A DNA stretch of 64,000 nucleotides from Lysobacterales bacterium (GCA_020442465.1 JAGRJY010000183.1:62001-126000), one strand, 5' to 3'; shown: positions 46,964 to 57,176, counted from the first letter of the stretch. Notes: generated from the letters alone by a model not told the origin. Program-made: numbers and translations.

Positions 46964-47073
46964 TGAACCGTGGCTCTGCGGGGAGAGTCTGCCCCGGCAC
47001 CGAGCGCCGCAGTCAGAGCAAGTGCGACAACCAGCAGTTTCGCCGAAGCAACGTGCGATGAGGAGACAAGAGG

Positions 47074-47568
47074 ATGTCCAGACAACAACGTAGTCTTTGG
47101 TCGGTGTTTCGACTGCACGGATTCCGCGCCCGCCTGGTCGGCGTCATCGTGATCTCCGGCTTCTGCTGCATCTTTCTCAACGCCGCGCTGTTCTACGCCT
47201 ATGTGCTCGACAGCTACGAGCTGATCCTGAGCAACACGACCTTGCCGCCCGAGATCATTGCCGAGCGCTATGAGGAGCTGCGCAATTTCGCGATCCTGCT
47301 CGGCGGCCTCAGCTTCACCGTGCTGGCGGTGGTGGTGCTGTGGATGATCTATGTCACCCACCGCGTGTCAGGGCCGATCTATCACCTGCACAAGGTGATC
47401 CGTGCGATCCACGACGGCAAGATCGACGAGCGCGTGTATCTGCGCCAGAAAGACGAGTTCCACGACGTCGCGCGCTCGTTCAACGCGATGATGGACAAGT
47501 TTGCCCAGAGCGAGGGTGCCGCTGGGCCCGCGAAGTCCGAAGCCGCGAAGCAAGAGCCCGCGAAATAG
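47074..47568 (+). CDS. Small HAMP-domain membrane protein
   Basis: The 164-residue product has two membrane segments (about residues 20-45 and 73-95) enclosing a short periplasmic loop, then a HAMP domain (THRVSGPIYHLHKVIRAIHDGKIDERVYLRQKDEFHDVARSFNAMMDKF). A low-complexity Ala/Lys tail ends the protein. There is no kinase, cyclase or methyl-accepting domain, so it has HAMP but no output module. AAGAGG immediately upstream gives a good ribosome site. It follows the orphan pilin on the same strand. Possible roles are a chemoreceptor-like adaptor or a modulator of a partner kinase; none can be chosen from sequence. Confidence 0.8.
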   Translation: MSRQQRSLWSVFRLHGFRARLVGVIVISGFCCIFLNAALFYAYVLDSYELILSNTTLPPEIIAERYEELRNFAILLGGLSFTVLAVVVLWMIYVTHRVSGPIYHLHKVIRAIHDGKIDERVYLRQKDEFHDVARSFNAMMDKFAQSEGAAGPAKSEAAKQEPAK

Positions 47569-47664
47569 GGGCCGCTTACGGCGACCGAACCCGCGACACT
47601 GCCGCGCATGCTGACTTGGGCCGGCTGCGCGCGCCGTTTCTTGCTCCTCCCGATGCTTTCCTGA

Positions 47665-48741
<1,077 letters not shown>

Positions 48742-48769
48742 TCCGAGTGCGGTCGCGAGGCGATCGACC

Positions 48770-49750
48770 ATGATCACGCGATTCTCCGCCTGGCCGGTGC
48801 TGGTGATGCTTGCGCTGGCCAGTCTGTGGGCTTGGCTGGTGCTGTTCGCCGCCGACCCCGCATCGCTGCGCTCGCGCGCGACAGAAACGAAGCAGGGCGT
48901 CGAGCAGGTGGCTCCCGATGATGACGTGCGCGCGGTTGCTGTCGCAGCCGCTCCGACTGCGCCGCGCGCGCTTGACGGAGCAGTGGCAGGCCCAGCGGCG
49001 GTGGCGCCGTCTCTGCGTGGCACCGACATCGACGGCGCGATGCACGTCGATGCGCAAGGCCGCCTCACCGAGGACCGCGCGCTGCGACGTCTGTTCGACT
49101 ATCTGCTTGCCGGTGCATCGGAGACTCCGATCGAGGCGCTGCGCGCGCGGCTCGAGGGCTTGGCGATCGAGCAGGGCGGGGACCTGCTCGCCGCACAGGT
49201 GCTCTCCGCCTTCGATCGCTACCTGGCCTATCTGCGCGCCGAGTCCGCGCTCAACGGCGCAGGCCACGCTGATCGTCGCGAACAACTGACCAAGCTGATG
49301 GACCTGCGCCGTCGCATACTGGGTGCGGCCGCGGCCGATGCGTACTTCGGTGAAGAAGAGCGTTATGCGCTCGCCCTGCTCGACGACAGCGTGCCGATGG
49401 ATCCGCAACAGGCGGCATGGCAGGCGCAGGCCACCGAGCATCAGCGTGCACTGGAGCAGAGCGCGCAGTTCGATCGCCTCGACATCGATGCGTCGCAGCG
49501 CTGGAGCGAGCGGGAGGCGCTGTATGGCGCCGAAGCGGCCGACCGGCTCGCCCAACTCGATGCCGAGCAGCAGGCGTGGGACGCGCGTCTCGACCGCTTT
49601 CGCGAGCAACGCGCCCAGGTGCTGGCCAACAGCAGCCTCGACGCGGCGGCCCAGGCCCAGGCCATCGACCAGCTGTTGCAGCAGCACTTCAGTGAGCCCG
49701 AGCGTCGACGCGTGCAGGCGCTGATGGAGGTTGAGCCCAGCATGCCCTGA
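48770..49750 (+). CDS. Lipase-specific foldase (Lif)
   Basis: Lif is a steric chaperone anchored in the inner membrane that folds its cognate lipase in the periplasm. The 326-residue product has an N-terminal membrane anchor (WPVLVMLALASLWAWLVLFAA), a variable Ala/Pro linker (about residues 50-80) and a helical domain. That domain holds the family motif region ALRRLFDYLLAGASETPIE (RxxFDY-type, about residue 105), then RREQLTKLMDLRRRILG and EERYALALLDDSVPMD. It ends in a helical region rich in Gln, Arg and Glu. Its place right after the lipase gene confirms the assignment. Confidence 0.93.
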   Translation: MITRFSAWPVLVMLALASLWAWLVLFAADPASLRSRATETKQGVEQVAPDDDVRAVAVAAAPTAPRALDGAVAGPAAVAPSLRGTDIDGAMHVDAQGRLTEDRALRRLFDYLLAGASETPIEALRARLEGLAIEQGGDLLAAQVLSAFDRYLAYLRAESALNGAGHADRREQLTKLMDLRRRILGAAAADAYFGEEERYALALLDDSVPMDPQQAAWQAQATEHQRALEQSAQFDRLDIDASQRWSEREALYGAEAADRLAQLDAEQQAWDARLDRFREQRAQVLANSSLDAAAQAQAIDQLLQQHFSEPERRRVQALMEVEPSMP

Positions 49751-49982
49751 GTGGACGGTCGTGAGGCCGTCCCGCTTGACCCGGCATGTGCGACGAGGCG
49801 CGTCCTCGGCCTGCGCTCGCCGCCTGCGCAGATCTGCTGATTTCCCGCCCTCCGCATGCCGCGGCGGCACGTCGTCTTGCTTGCCCGCTCCCGGCAATCC
49901 GGGATCACACCGCCGCGCGCCGGGCGATGAACGGGCGAGGTTTCGTCATCGCCCTGTCACACCCGGCTCCCAGCATGCGCGC

Positions 49983-51206
49983 GTGCGACTGCTCATGCTC
50001 AGCGATGTCTACTTTCCTCGGGTCAACGGTGTGTCGACGTCGATCCGCACGTTCTGTCAGTGGCTGACCGCGCAGGGGCATGAAGTGGTGCTCCTGGCGC
50101 CGGACTACGGCGCGGGCAGCGGCCAGCAGCAGGTCGACGCCGAATCGGAATTCGACATCGTCCGCGTCGCGGCCCGGGTGATCCCGTTCGACCCGGAAGA
50201 CCGGCTGATGCGCAAGGACGCTCTCTGGCGTGCCGGTTCGACGCTGTCGGCCCAGCACTGGGACCTGATCCACTGCCACACGCCGTTTCGCGCGCACCAG
50301 CTCGCCCTGCGGATGCGACGCACGCTGGGTACGCCGGTGGTCGAGACGTACCACACCTATTTCGAGCAATACATTGCGCACTACCTGCCCTGGGCGCCCG
50401 GGAGCTGGTTGCGTGGATTCGCGCGCTGGATCTCGCGACGGTTGTGCAGCGACGTCGATCACCTCATCGTGCCCAGCGCGCAGATGGTCGACGTGCTCGA
50501 TGGCTACGGTGTGGCGACGCCGCGGACGGTCATTCCCACCGGTATCGACCTTGGCGAGTTCGGCCGCGGCGACGGCGCGGCATTTCGTCGCCGCATGGGC
50601 GTGCCCGTGGGGCTGCCGGCCTTGGTGACCGTGAGTCGGCTGGCTCGCGAGAAGAACATCGACTTCCTGCTGAAGGTGCTGGCAGCGCTGCGCCAGCGGC
50701 TGCCCGAGCTGCGTTTCCTGATTGCCGGCGAAGGGCCCGATGCGAGCAGGCTGCGCGCGGTCGCTGACGAGCTGGGTGTCGCCGACCGCACGCACTTCTT
50801 CGGCAACCTTGACCGCCGCACCACGCTGCTCGACGCCTATCGCGCCGGTGATGTGTTCGTGTTTGCTTCACCCACCGAGACCCAGGGCCTGGTGTTGATC
50901 GAAGCCATGGCGCAAGGACTGCCAATCGTGTCGACCGCGGTCATGGGCACCGCCACCGTGCTTGCCGACTGTCCGGCGGCGCGGATCAGCGCGGAGGATG
51001 TTGGCGCGTTTGCCGGGCACGTGGCCGAGGTGCTCGAGAATGCCGATCTGCGCTCCGAACTCGCGGCAGCGGCTCCTGCGGCAGCCGAGGCCTGGTCCAG
51101 CGATGCGCTGATGCGCCGCGTGGAAGACCTGTATCGCCGGTTGGCCGGGCCAGCTTCGACCGACGCAGCGGCGATGGCGGTGCGCATGCCGTCAGTGAGC
51201 GCCTGA
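49983..51206 (+). CDS. GT4 family glycosyltransferase
   Basis: The product, about 407 residues, begins VRLLMLSDVYFPRVNGVSTSIRTFCQWLTAQGHEVVLLAPDYG, the typical N-terminal half of GT4 mannosyl- or glucosyltransferases that act on lipids. It continues with LIHCHTPFRAHQLALRMRRTLGTPVVETYHTYFEQYI, VPTGIDLGEFG-type text (VIPTGIDLGEFGRG) and FVFASPTETQGLVLIEAMAQGLPIVSTAVMGT, the nucleotide-sugar site. The most likely start is GTG at 49983; a ribosome site is not obvious and the upstream frame is Arg-rich. It resembles GDP-mannose-dependent alpha-mannosyltransferases (MgtA/DGDG-synthase-like), but the donor is not certain. The repeat array starts just after its stop. Confidence 0.86.
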   Translation: MRLLMLSDVYFPRVNGVSTSIRTFCQWLTAQGHEVVLLAPDYGAGSGQQQVDAESEFDIVRVAARVIPFDPEDRLMRKDALWRAGSTLSAQHWDLIHCHTPFRAHQLALRMRRTLGTPVVETYHTYFEQYIAHYLPWAPGSWLRGFARWISRRLCSDVDHLIVPSAQMVDVLDGYGVATPRTVIPTGIDLGEFGRGDGAAFRRRMGVPVGLPALVTVSRLAREKNIDFLLKVLAALRQRLPELRFLIAGEGPDASRLRAVADELGVADRTHFFGNLDRRTTLLDAYRAGDVFVFASPTETQGLVLIEAMAQGLPIVSTAVMGTATVLADCPAARISAEDVGAFAGHVAEVLENADLRSELAAAAPAAAEAWSSDALMRRVEDLYRRLAGPASTDAAAMAVRMPSVSA

Positions 51207-51209
51207 GCC

Positions 51210-51236
51210 ATCGGGGTTGAAACCCCTCCTACAGTC
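51210..51236 (-). repeat. Inverted single copy of the repeat hairpin
   Basis: GGGGTTGAAACCCCTCCTACAG is the reverse complement of the CTGTAGGAGG-hairpin module that recurs at 51261-51838. It sits head to head with the array, only four bases after the glycosyltransferase stop, and could serve as a stem-loop at the end of that transcript. Confidence 0.7.
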
Positions 51237-51245
51237 ATGGCACAG

Positions 51246-51888
51246 CACCCGGAGACTGCTCCTGTAGGAGGGAATTCATTCCCGACAAGCGCCGCCAAGG
51301 CACGGCGCCACATCCCATCAACACCGCAGCATCCACACAGCCCCCCGAGGCCGCTCCTGTAGGAGGGCATTCATTCCCGACAAGCGCCGCCGAGCCGCGG
51401 CGCCGCATCCCATCAACACCGCAGCATCCACACAGCCCCCCGAGGCCGCTCCTGTAGGAGGGAATTCATTCCCGACAAGCGCCGCCGAGGCACGGCGCCG
51501 CATCCCATCAACGCCGCAGCATCCACACAGCACCGCGAGACCGCCCCTGTAGGAGGGAATTCATTCCCGACAATCGCCGCCAAAGCACGGCGCCACTCCC
51601 ATCAAGACCGCAGCATCCACACAGCACCCCGAGGCCGCTCCTGTGGGAGGGAATTCATTCCCGACAAGCGCCGCCAAGGCACGGCGCCGCATCCCATCAA
51701 CACCGCAGCATCCACACAGCACCCGGTGACCGCTCCTGTAGGAGGGAATGCATTCCCGACAAGCGCCGCCAAGGCACGGCGCCACTCCCATCAAGACCGC
51801 AGCATCCGCACCGCACCCAGAGACCGCTCCTGTAGGAGGGAATTCATTCCCGACAAGCGCCGCCAAGGCCCGGCGCCACATCCCAAAA
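51246..51888. repeat. Tandem array of seven 94-95 bp units, each with hairpin modules
   Basis: The string CCTGTAGGAGG (or CCTGTGGGAGG) recurs at 51261, 51356, 51451, 51546, 51640, 51735 and 51829, a period of 94 or 95 bases. Each unit has CTCCTGTAGGAG, then a perfect inverted repeat GGGAAT-tc/gc-ATTCCC, then a second one of the form GCGCCG...CGGCGC, and a linker with CCGCAGCATCCACACAGC. The units are closely similar but differ at scattered positions. Nothing in them codes for a convincing protein. They resemble the interspersed CTGTAGGAG repeats of Xanthomonads, but in tandem rather than scattered. The last unit is truncated before the gcvP terminator. Confidence 0.93.
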
Positions 51889-51913
51889 AACGAGACCCCG
51901 CCGAAGCGGGGTC
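51885..51913 (-). terminator. Rho-independent terminator of gcvP
   Basis: On the minus strand, an 8-bp GC stem with a TTCG tetraloop is followed by a TCG and then six T. It ends about 35 bases after the gcvP stop codon, just before the repeat array. Confidence 0.93.
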
Positions 51914-51947
51914 CCGGGTACATCCCTGTCCTGGCGGAAGAATCCGT

Positions 51948-54809
51948 TCAGTCCGCCAGCTCTTCCTTGTAAGCGTCGACCGGAATGCATGCGCACATGA
52001 CATTCTTGTCTCCATAGACGTTGTCCACCCGGCCCACCGGCGGCCAATACTTCTGCTGGCGCAGGGTGTCGAGCGGGAACACCGCCAGCTCGCGCGGATA
52101 CGCGTGGGTCCATTCGCTGGCCATCGCCATGGTGGCGGTGTGCGGCGCGTTGACCAGCGGGTTGTCCTCGCGATCGAGCTTGCCTTCTTCCACTGCGCGG
52201 ATCTCGTCGCGAATCTGGATCATCGCGTTGCAGAAGCGATCGAGTTCATGCAGCGACTCCGACTCGGTCGGCTCGACCATCAGCGTGCCTGCAACCGGGA
52301 AGCTCAGCGTCGGCGCATGGAAACCGAAATCGATGAGCCGCTTGGCGACGTCTTCCGCACTGATGCCGGTGGCGTCCTTGATCGGCCGCAGGTCGAGGAT
52401 GCATTCGTGCGCCACCAGGCCATTGCGGCCGGTGTACAGCGTGTCGAAGTGCGGGGCGAGGCGCCTGGCCACGTAGTTGGCGTTGAGCAGTGCGACCTGG
52501 GTGGCGAGGCGCAGCCCCTGGGTGCCCATGAGGGTGATGTACATCCAGCTGATCGGAAGGATCGACGCACTGCCGAACGTCGCGGCGCTGACCATGCCGA
52601 CCTCACCATCACTGCCGAAGGCCTTGGGCAGATAGGGCGCGAGGTGCGCCTTGACCGCGCACGGTCCGACACCCGGTCCGCCGCCGCCGTGCGGGATGCA
52701 GAACGTCTTGTGCAGGTTGAGGTGGCTGACGTCCGAGCCCCACTTGCCGGGCTTGGCCACGCCCACCAGCGCGTTCATGTTGGCGCCGTCGGTGTAGACC
52801 TGACCGCCATGCTCGTGAATGACTTCGCAGATCGCGACGATGTCTTCTTCGAACACGCCATGGGTCGAGGGGTAGGTGATCATCAGCGCGGCCAGGCGAT
52901 CGCCGTATTTCTCGGCCTTGGCGCGGATGTCGTCCAGATCGACATTGCCGTTGGCGTCGCATTTGGTCACCACGACGGTCATGCCGCACATCTGCGCACT
53001 GGCCGGGTTGGTGCCGTGCGCCGACTCGGGGATCAGACAGATGTCGCGCTGGGCCTGGCCGTTGGCGCGATGGTAGGCGCGGATCGCGAGCAGACCGGCG
53101 TATTCGCCCTGGGCACCCGAATTGGGCTGCAGGCTGACCGCGTCGTAGCCCGTGCACTCGACCAGCATGGCTTCGAGCTCGTCGATCAGTTGCACATAGC
53201 CCGTCGTTTGATCGGCCGGCGCGAGCGGGTGGATATTCGCGAACTCGGGCCAGGTGACCGGGATCATCTCCGCCGTGGCGTTGAGCTTCATCGTGCACGA
53301 GCCGAGCGGGATCATCGTGCGATCCATCGCCAGGTCCTTGTCCGCCAGCGCGCGCATGTAGCGCAGCATCTCGTGCTCGCTGTGGTGGGTGTTGAACACC
53401 GGGTGGGAGAGGAAGTCGCTGCTGCGACGCAGCGATTGCGGCAGCGCGGAGGTGACCGCGGCATCGAGCGCGTCCAGCTCGTCGATGCGCACCCCGAACA
53501 GGCTCGCCAGCTCGAGCACGTCGGCGCGGGTGGTGGTCTCGTCGAGGCTGATGCCCAGGCTGCGGGCGTCGATGGGCCGCAGGTTGATGCCCGCGGCATG
53601 GGCGCGCGCATGCAGGGTCGCCGCATCCACGTCGACCACGTGCAGGGTGTCGAAGAAATCCGGGCCGACGGTGATGCCGGCGCCACGCAGGGCATGGGCC
53701 AGGATGCAGGCGAGTCGATGGGTGCGCTGGGCGATGCGCACCAGGCCGTCGCGACCGTGGTAGACCGCATACATGCTCGCCATCACCGCCAGCAGCACCT
53801 GGGCCGTACAGATGTTCGAGGTCGCCTTCTCGCGACGGATGTGCTGCTCGCGGGTCTGCAGGGTCAGGCGATAGGCCGGCTTGCCCTCGGCATCGAGCGA
53901 CACGCCGATCAGCCGGCCGGGCATCGAGCGCTTGTAGGCATCGCGGCAGGCCATGAAACCGGCGTGCGGCCCGCCGAAGCCAAACGGCACGCCGAAGCGC
54001 TGCGAGTTGCCGACCACGATATCGGCGCCCCATTCGCCCGGCGGCGTGATCAGGGTCAAGGCGAGCAGGTCGGTGGCCACCGCGACCAGGCCGCCGCGCG
54101 CGTGCACCGCATCGCTTAGCGCGCGGTAGTCGGCGATCTGGCCGAAGGTATTCGGATACTGCAGCAGCACGCCGAACGCGTCACAGGCGGAGACGGTCGC
54201 TTCGTCGCCGACGACGAGCTCGATGCCCAGCGGTTCGGCGCGCGTGTGCAGCACCTCGAGGGTCTGCGGGTGCACGTCGTGCATCACCGCGAACCGGTTC
54301 GACTTCGACTTGGCCGAGCGCTTGGCCAGCGTCATCGCTTCGGCCGCCGCGGTGGCTTCGTCGAGCAGCGACGCGTTGGCGATCTCCATCCCGGTCAGAT
54401 CGGCACACAGGGTCTGGAAGTTGATCAGCGCTTCCATGCGCCCCTGCGAGATCTCCGCCTGGTAGGGCGTGTAGGCGGTGTACCAGGCCGGGTTCTCGAG
54501 AATGTTGCGCAGGATGACGTTCGGCGTATGCGTACCGTAGTAGCCCTGGCCGATGAACGATTTGAACACCTTGTTGCGCTCGGCGATGGCGCGGATCTTG
54601 TCGAGCGCCTCGACTTCATTGATCGCGCGGGGCAGGGCGAGCGGCGTCTGCGACTTGATGGAGGCAGGCACGATGGCATCGGTCATGGCCTCGAGCGAGG
54701 GCTGGCCGATGGCCTGCAGCATGTGTTCGATCTCGGTCTCGTTCGGGCCGATATGCCGTTCGAGAAAGGCCGCGTGGTGTTCGAGCGAGCGCAGGGTAGG
54801 TTGGGTCAT
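51948..54809 (-). CDS. gcvP: Glycine dehydrogenase (decarboxylating), P protein
   Basis: GcvP is the PLP-dependent P protein of the glycine cleavage system; it decarboxylates glycine and passes the aminomethyl group to the H protein. The 953-residue single-chain form (fused alpha and beta halves) starts [22 protein letters not shown]. The PLP lysine is Lys701 in [29 protein letters not shown] and [15 protein letters not shown] are also typical. I chose the ATG at 54809; upstream frame lies in the riboswitch. It is monocistronic: a glycine riboswitch lies upstream and a terminator downstream, and gcvT and gcvH are not in the window. Confidence 0.98.
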   Translation of the reverse strand: MTQPTLRSLEHHAAFLERHIGPNETEIEHMLQAIGQPSLEAMTDAIVPASIKSQTPLALPRAINEVEALDKIRAIAERNKVFKSFIGQGYYGTHTPNVILRNILENPAWYTAYTPYQAEISQGRMEALINFQTLCADLTGMEIANASLLDEATAAAEAMTLAKRSAKSKSNRFAVMHDVHPQTLEVLHTRAEPLGIELVVGDEATVSACDAFGVLLQYPNTFGQIADYRALSDAVHARGGLVAVATDLLALTLITPPGEWGADIVVGNSQRFGVPFGFGGPHAGFMACRDAYKRSMPGRLIGVSLDAEGKPAYRLTLQTREQHIRREKATSNICTAQVLLAVMASMYAVYHGRDGLVRIAQRTHRLACILAHALRGAGITVGPDFFDTLHVVDVDAATLHARAHAAGINLRPIDARSLGISLDETTTRADVLELASLFGVRIDELDALDAAVTSALPQSLRRSSDFLSHPVFNTHHSEHEMLRYMRALADKDLAMDRTMIPLGSCTMKLNATAEMIPVTWPEFANIHPLAPADQTTGYVQLIDELEAMLVECTGYDAVSLQPNSGAQGEYAGLLAIRAYHRANGQAQRDICLIPESAHGTNPASAQMCGMTVVVTKCDANGNVDLDDIRAKAEKYGDRLAALMITYPSTHGVFEEDIVAICEVIHEHGGQVYTDGANMNALVGVAKPGKWGSDVSHLNLHKTFCIPHGGGGPGVGPCAVKAHLAPYLPKAFGSDGEVGMVSAATFGSASILPISWMYITLMGTQGLRLATQVALLNANYVARRLAPHFDTLYTGRNGLVAHECILDLRPIKDATGISAEDVAKRLIDFGFHAPTLSFPVAGTLMVEPTESESLHELDRFCNAMIQIRDEIRAVEEGKLDREDNPLVNAPHTATMAMASEWTHAYPRELAVFPLDTLRQQKYWPPVGRVDNVYGDKNVMCACIPVDAYKEELAD

Positions 54810-54852
54810 GTCGGGCGTCCAAGGTCGAACGTGCGATGCCGCACGCCAGGCG

Positions 54853-55042
54853 CCCCTCTGTCCTTCTGCCTGAGAGTTTGAAGCGCGACGTTCATGCCGC
54901 ACTCCGTGCACCTTCGGCGCCGGGATTGACCGGTCTCTCCAGAGTTGCTCGCACGTGACGGTACTGGGCCTGAGCGATTACGGGCGTTACGCCTTCGGCA
55001 GCGGGGTCCGACCAGGCCGGGCCGACCGCTTCTCCCTTCACG
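54853..55042 (-). ncRNA. Tandem glycine riboswitch upstream of gcvP
   Basis: The leader of gcvP contains the conserved glycine-aptamer pieces on the minus strand: CTCTGGAGAGACC, then GCGCCGAAGGTGCA, then CTCTCAGGCAGAAGGACAGA (aptamer 2, about 54853-54945). Upstream a second, more diverged copy reads GAAGGGAGAAGC, GCTGCCGAAGGCGTAACGC and CGCTCAGGCCCAGTACCG (aptamer 1, about 54954-55042). The short linker between the two is as in known tandem aptamers. It should raise gcvP expression when glycine is abundant. The switch mode, on transcription or translation, is not evident; no strong terminator is visible between it and the start codon. Confidence 0.93.
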
Positions 55043-55058
55043 GGCATTGAGCGGCGCG

Positions 55059-55064
55059 ATTATA
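55059..55064 (-). promoter_or_regulatory. -10 element of the gcvP promoter
   Basis: TATAAT on the minus strand lies just upstream of aptamer 1, placing transcription start near 55052, right where the riboswitch begins. The -35 region is weak. Confidence 0.65.
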
Positions 55065-55185
55065 GCCCAGCCGTCGAAGGCCACGTGGTGAACCGTTCAC
55101 ACCCTGCTGCATGCCGCGGGCCGGAAGGCCGAGGGCGGGCGTGAAGCGGTTCCCGTCCAGCGCCGCGCGGGCCAGCGTCGGCGCT

Positions 55186-55212
55186 CTCCTGTAGGAGGGG
55201 ATTCATCCCCGA
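55186..55212. repeat. Single copy of the CTCCTGTAGGAG hairpin repeat
   Basis: CTCCTGTAGGAGGGGATTCATCCCC repeats the core of the array at 51.2-51.9 kb: a short palindrome followed by a GGGGATTCATCCCC stem. Only one copy is present here, just before the long palindrome. Confidence 0.8.
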
Positions 55213-55216
55213 TGGG

Positions 55217-55272
55217 GGAAGTGGGGTCAGAGTGGACTTTCCGACGGAAAGTCCACTCTGACCCCACTTTCC
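55217..55272. repeat. Near-perfect 27-bp-arm palindrome, REP/RAYT-type
   Basis: The left arm (55217-55243) and right arm (55245-55272) are reverse complements apart from one extra A, with a single-base loop. The arms contain GTGGGGTCAGAGTGGACTTT, a sequence I associate with REP elements mobilised by Y1 (RAYT) transposases in gammaproteobacteria. No RAYT gene is in the window. It lies 10 bases before the msrB stop in the reading direction of that gene, so it may also end msrB transcripts. Confidence 0.8.
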
Positions 55273-55282
55273 TTCTCGCCAG

Positions 55283-55729
55283 TCAGTCCTTGCGCTTGCG
55301 CAGCGCCACCGCGTTCATGCAGTAGCGCAGGCCGCTCGGTGGCGGGCCGTCGGGGAACACGTGGCCCAGGTGGGAGTCACACACGGCACAAGTCGTCTCG
55401 ACGCGGCGCATGCCGTAGCTCGAATCGTCCCGGTAGGCGATCGCGTTGTCCTGGATCGGCTGGGTGAACGAGGGCCAGCCCGTGCCGGAGTCGAACTTGT
55501 TGGTCGCGTCGAACAGCAGGCTGTCGCAGCAGGCACAGCCGTACAGGCCCGGCTCGAACAGTTCGCACATCGAGGACGAGAACGCCCGCTCGGTGCCCGC
55601 CTGGCGGGTGACGGCGAAAGTGGCTGCATCCAGCTCCTCGCGCCACTCAGCCTCGGTTTTCTCCACCCGCCGGTCCGGGGTCGCGTTGCCGCGCTGGGTG
55701 CGGCGAAAGACTTCGTTCCAATCGATCAT
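55283..55729 (-). CDS. msrB: Peptide-methionine (R)-S-oxide reductase MsrB
   Basis: MsrB reduces the R form of methionine sulfoxide in proteins. The 148-residue product from the ATG at 55729 has MIDWNEVFRRTQRGN, FEPGLYGCACCDSLLFDATNKFDSGTGWPSFTQPI and TCAVCDSHLGHVFPDGPPPSGLRYCMNAVAL. The CXXC pairs bind zinc, and the Cys of RYCMN is the catalytic residue. The long frame upstream to 55927 is Pro/Arg-rich and is not part of it. The palindrome at 55217-55272 lies directly downstream. Confidence 0.96.
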   Translation of the reverse strand: MIDWNEVFRRTQRGNATPDRRVEKTEAEWREELDAATFAVTRQAGTERAFSSSMCELFEPGLYGCACCDSLLFDATNKFDSGTGWPSFTQPIQDNAIAYRDDSSYGMRRVETTCAVCDSHLGHVFPDGPPPSGLRYCMNAVALRKRKD

Positions 55730-56121
55730 CGGTGTCGATTCCTGGTCCACAGCGCCCGGCGGCGCAGGAGGTGTGCTCGTCGCATGGTACGACGCTCCGG
55801 GGCGAGGCGGTGCGTGCTCCGCTGGCGGGGAGTGCGTCCGCGTGCCAAGGGGGCTCAAGGCAGGGCTGCTGCCAACCGGACGGGCACCGTGCGGCCCGGT
55901 TCGAGAGCCAGGTGCAGCGGGGCGCACGATCGATGGGTCGACCTTGCGACACAGTGCACGCCGCTATCCCGCATCCGCAAGCGCTGCGGCGCGGCCGCCG
56001 GGTCTGGCGCGTCTGTCGTTCGGCAAGGCTGTGATTCCCGCGCGCCAGCGAATCATCCCGAACGGTCCGCCCGTCACACCGGTTACGCTTGCGCCCTTGG
56101 CCCCAGGATCGAACGACGCCC
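55730..56121. other. Intergenic region, 392 bp, no gene supported
   Basis: The GC-rich stretch separates msrB from the plus-strand SnoaL-like gene. Frames are open by chance and are Arg/Pro-rich on both strands. I see no hairpin or promoter that stands out. Confidence 0.5.
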
Positions 56122-56574
56122 GTGAACCCAGACTTCGCTCTCACCGAATCCCTGATTCGGCGCTACTACGACGCCTTCAATGCCGGAAACTGGGAGGGCA
56201 TGCTGGACTGTCTCGCGGACGACGTCGTCCACCACCTCAACCAGGGCGCTCGCGAGGTCGGCAAGCCGGCATTCGAGGCCTTCCTCGATCGCATGGCGCG
56301 CTGCTATCGCGAGCAATTGAAGTCGATCGTCGTCTGTGTGGCATGCGACAGCACGCGTGCCGCGGCCGAGTACGAAGTGCACGGCAGCTATCTGGCTGAC
56401 GACGAAGGCTTGCCGCCCGCCACGGGGCAGCGTTATGTGCTTCCCGGCGGCGCGTTCTTCGATGTGCGCGATGGCCGCATCGCGCGGGTAAGCAACTACT
56501 ACAACCTCAGCGACTGGATCGCCCAGGTCTCGAAGACGTCCGAGCGGGTTGGTCGCGACGGATTGCCGGCATGA
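56122..56574 (+). CDS. SnoaL-like / nuclear transport factor 2 fold protein
   Basis: The 150-residue product starts VNPDFALTESLIRRYYDAFNAGNWEGMLDCLADDVVHHLNQGAREVGKPAFEAFLDRM, the N-terminal signature of the SnoaL-like/NTF2 fold that holds many small isomerases and cyclases. The end has GGAFFDVRDGRIARVSNYYNLSDWI, typical of the family. I chose GTG at 56122; TTG at 56089 is in frame but gives a Pro-rich extension. It overlaps the acetyltransferase gene as ATGA, so the two are co-translated. The reaction cannot be stated. Confidence 0.85.
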   Translation: MNPDFALTESLIRRYYDAFNAGNWEGMLDCLADDVVHHLNQGAREVGKPAFEAFLDRMARCYREQLKSIVVCVACDSTRAAAEYEVHGSYLADDEGLPPATGQRYVLPGGAFFDVRDGRIARVSNYYNLSDWIAQVSKTSERVGRDGLPA

Positions 56575-57176
56575 ACCATGCCGTGCCGCGCATCGAAGTC
56601 GTCGGCGGTTCGAAGATCCTCCCGCATCTCGACGACGTCGCCCGGCTTCGCATCCGTGTGTTCCGCGATTGGCCGTATCGCTACGAAGGCGACCCCGGCT
56701 ACGAACGGCGCTATCTCGAAGCCTACGCGCGGTCGCCCGACAGCGTATTCGTGCTGGCATTCGACGGCGCAGAGGTCGTCGGTGCCTCGACCGGATTGCC
56801 CCTCGCTGATGACGACGAAGCGTTTCAGCGCCCGCTTCGCGCACGCGGCATCCCGGTCGACAGCGTGTTCTATTTCGGTGAATCGGTACTCCTGCCCGAG
56901 TACCGCGGATTCGGCGTGGGTCATCGCTTCTTCGACGAACGCGAGGCGCATGCACGTCGACTCGGCCGATTTCGCCTCACCGCCTTCGCCGCGGTCGATC
57001 GCGACGAACACGACCCGCGCAAGCCGCCCGCTCATCGATCGAACGACGTGTTCTGGGCCAAGCGCGGCTATGTCCGCCAGGCCGACATGACGATGCGGTT
57101 GGCCTGGCGCGAGGTGGGCGAGGAGCGTGAGACCGAAAAGCCGTTGACGTTCTGGTTGAGGGCGCTGGAAGACTGA
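56571..57176 (+). CDS. GNAT family N-acetyltransferase
   Basis: The 201-residue product has the GNAT core: ARLRIRVFRDWPYRYEGDPGYERRYLEAYARSPDSVFVLAFDGAEVVGASTGLPL, then SVFYFGESVLLPEYRGFGVGHRFFDEREAHARRLGRF, where RGFGVGHRF is the acetyl-CoA loop (motif A). It overlaps the SnoaL-like gene by 4 bases. Related proteins of about 200 residues occur in many Proteobacteria. The substrate is not known. Confidence 0.88.
   Translation: MNHAVPRIEVVGGSKILPHLDDVARLRIRVFRDWPYRYEGDPGYERRYLEAYARSPDSVFVLAFDGAEVVGASTGLPLADDDEAFQRPLRARGIPVDSVFYFGESVLLPEYRGFGVGHRFFDEREAHARRLGRFRLTAFAAVDRDEHDPRKPPAHRSNDVFWAKRGYVRQADMTMRLAWREVGEERETEKPLTFWLRALED

Noticed and set aside
51246..51888. Possible CRISPR array
   Set aside because: The units are contiguous, almost identical throughout their 94-95 bases, and have no unique spacers; no cas genes are near.
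51726..54119. 797-codon plus-strand open frame across the repeat array and gcvP
   Set aside because: It runs antisense to gcvP and begins inside the 95-bp repeats; composition is typical of a shadow frame.
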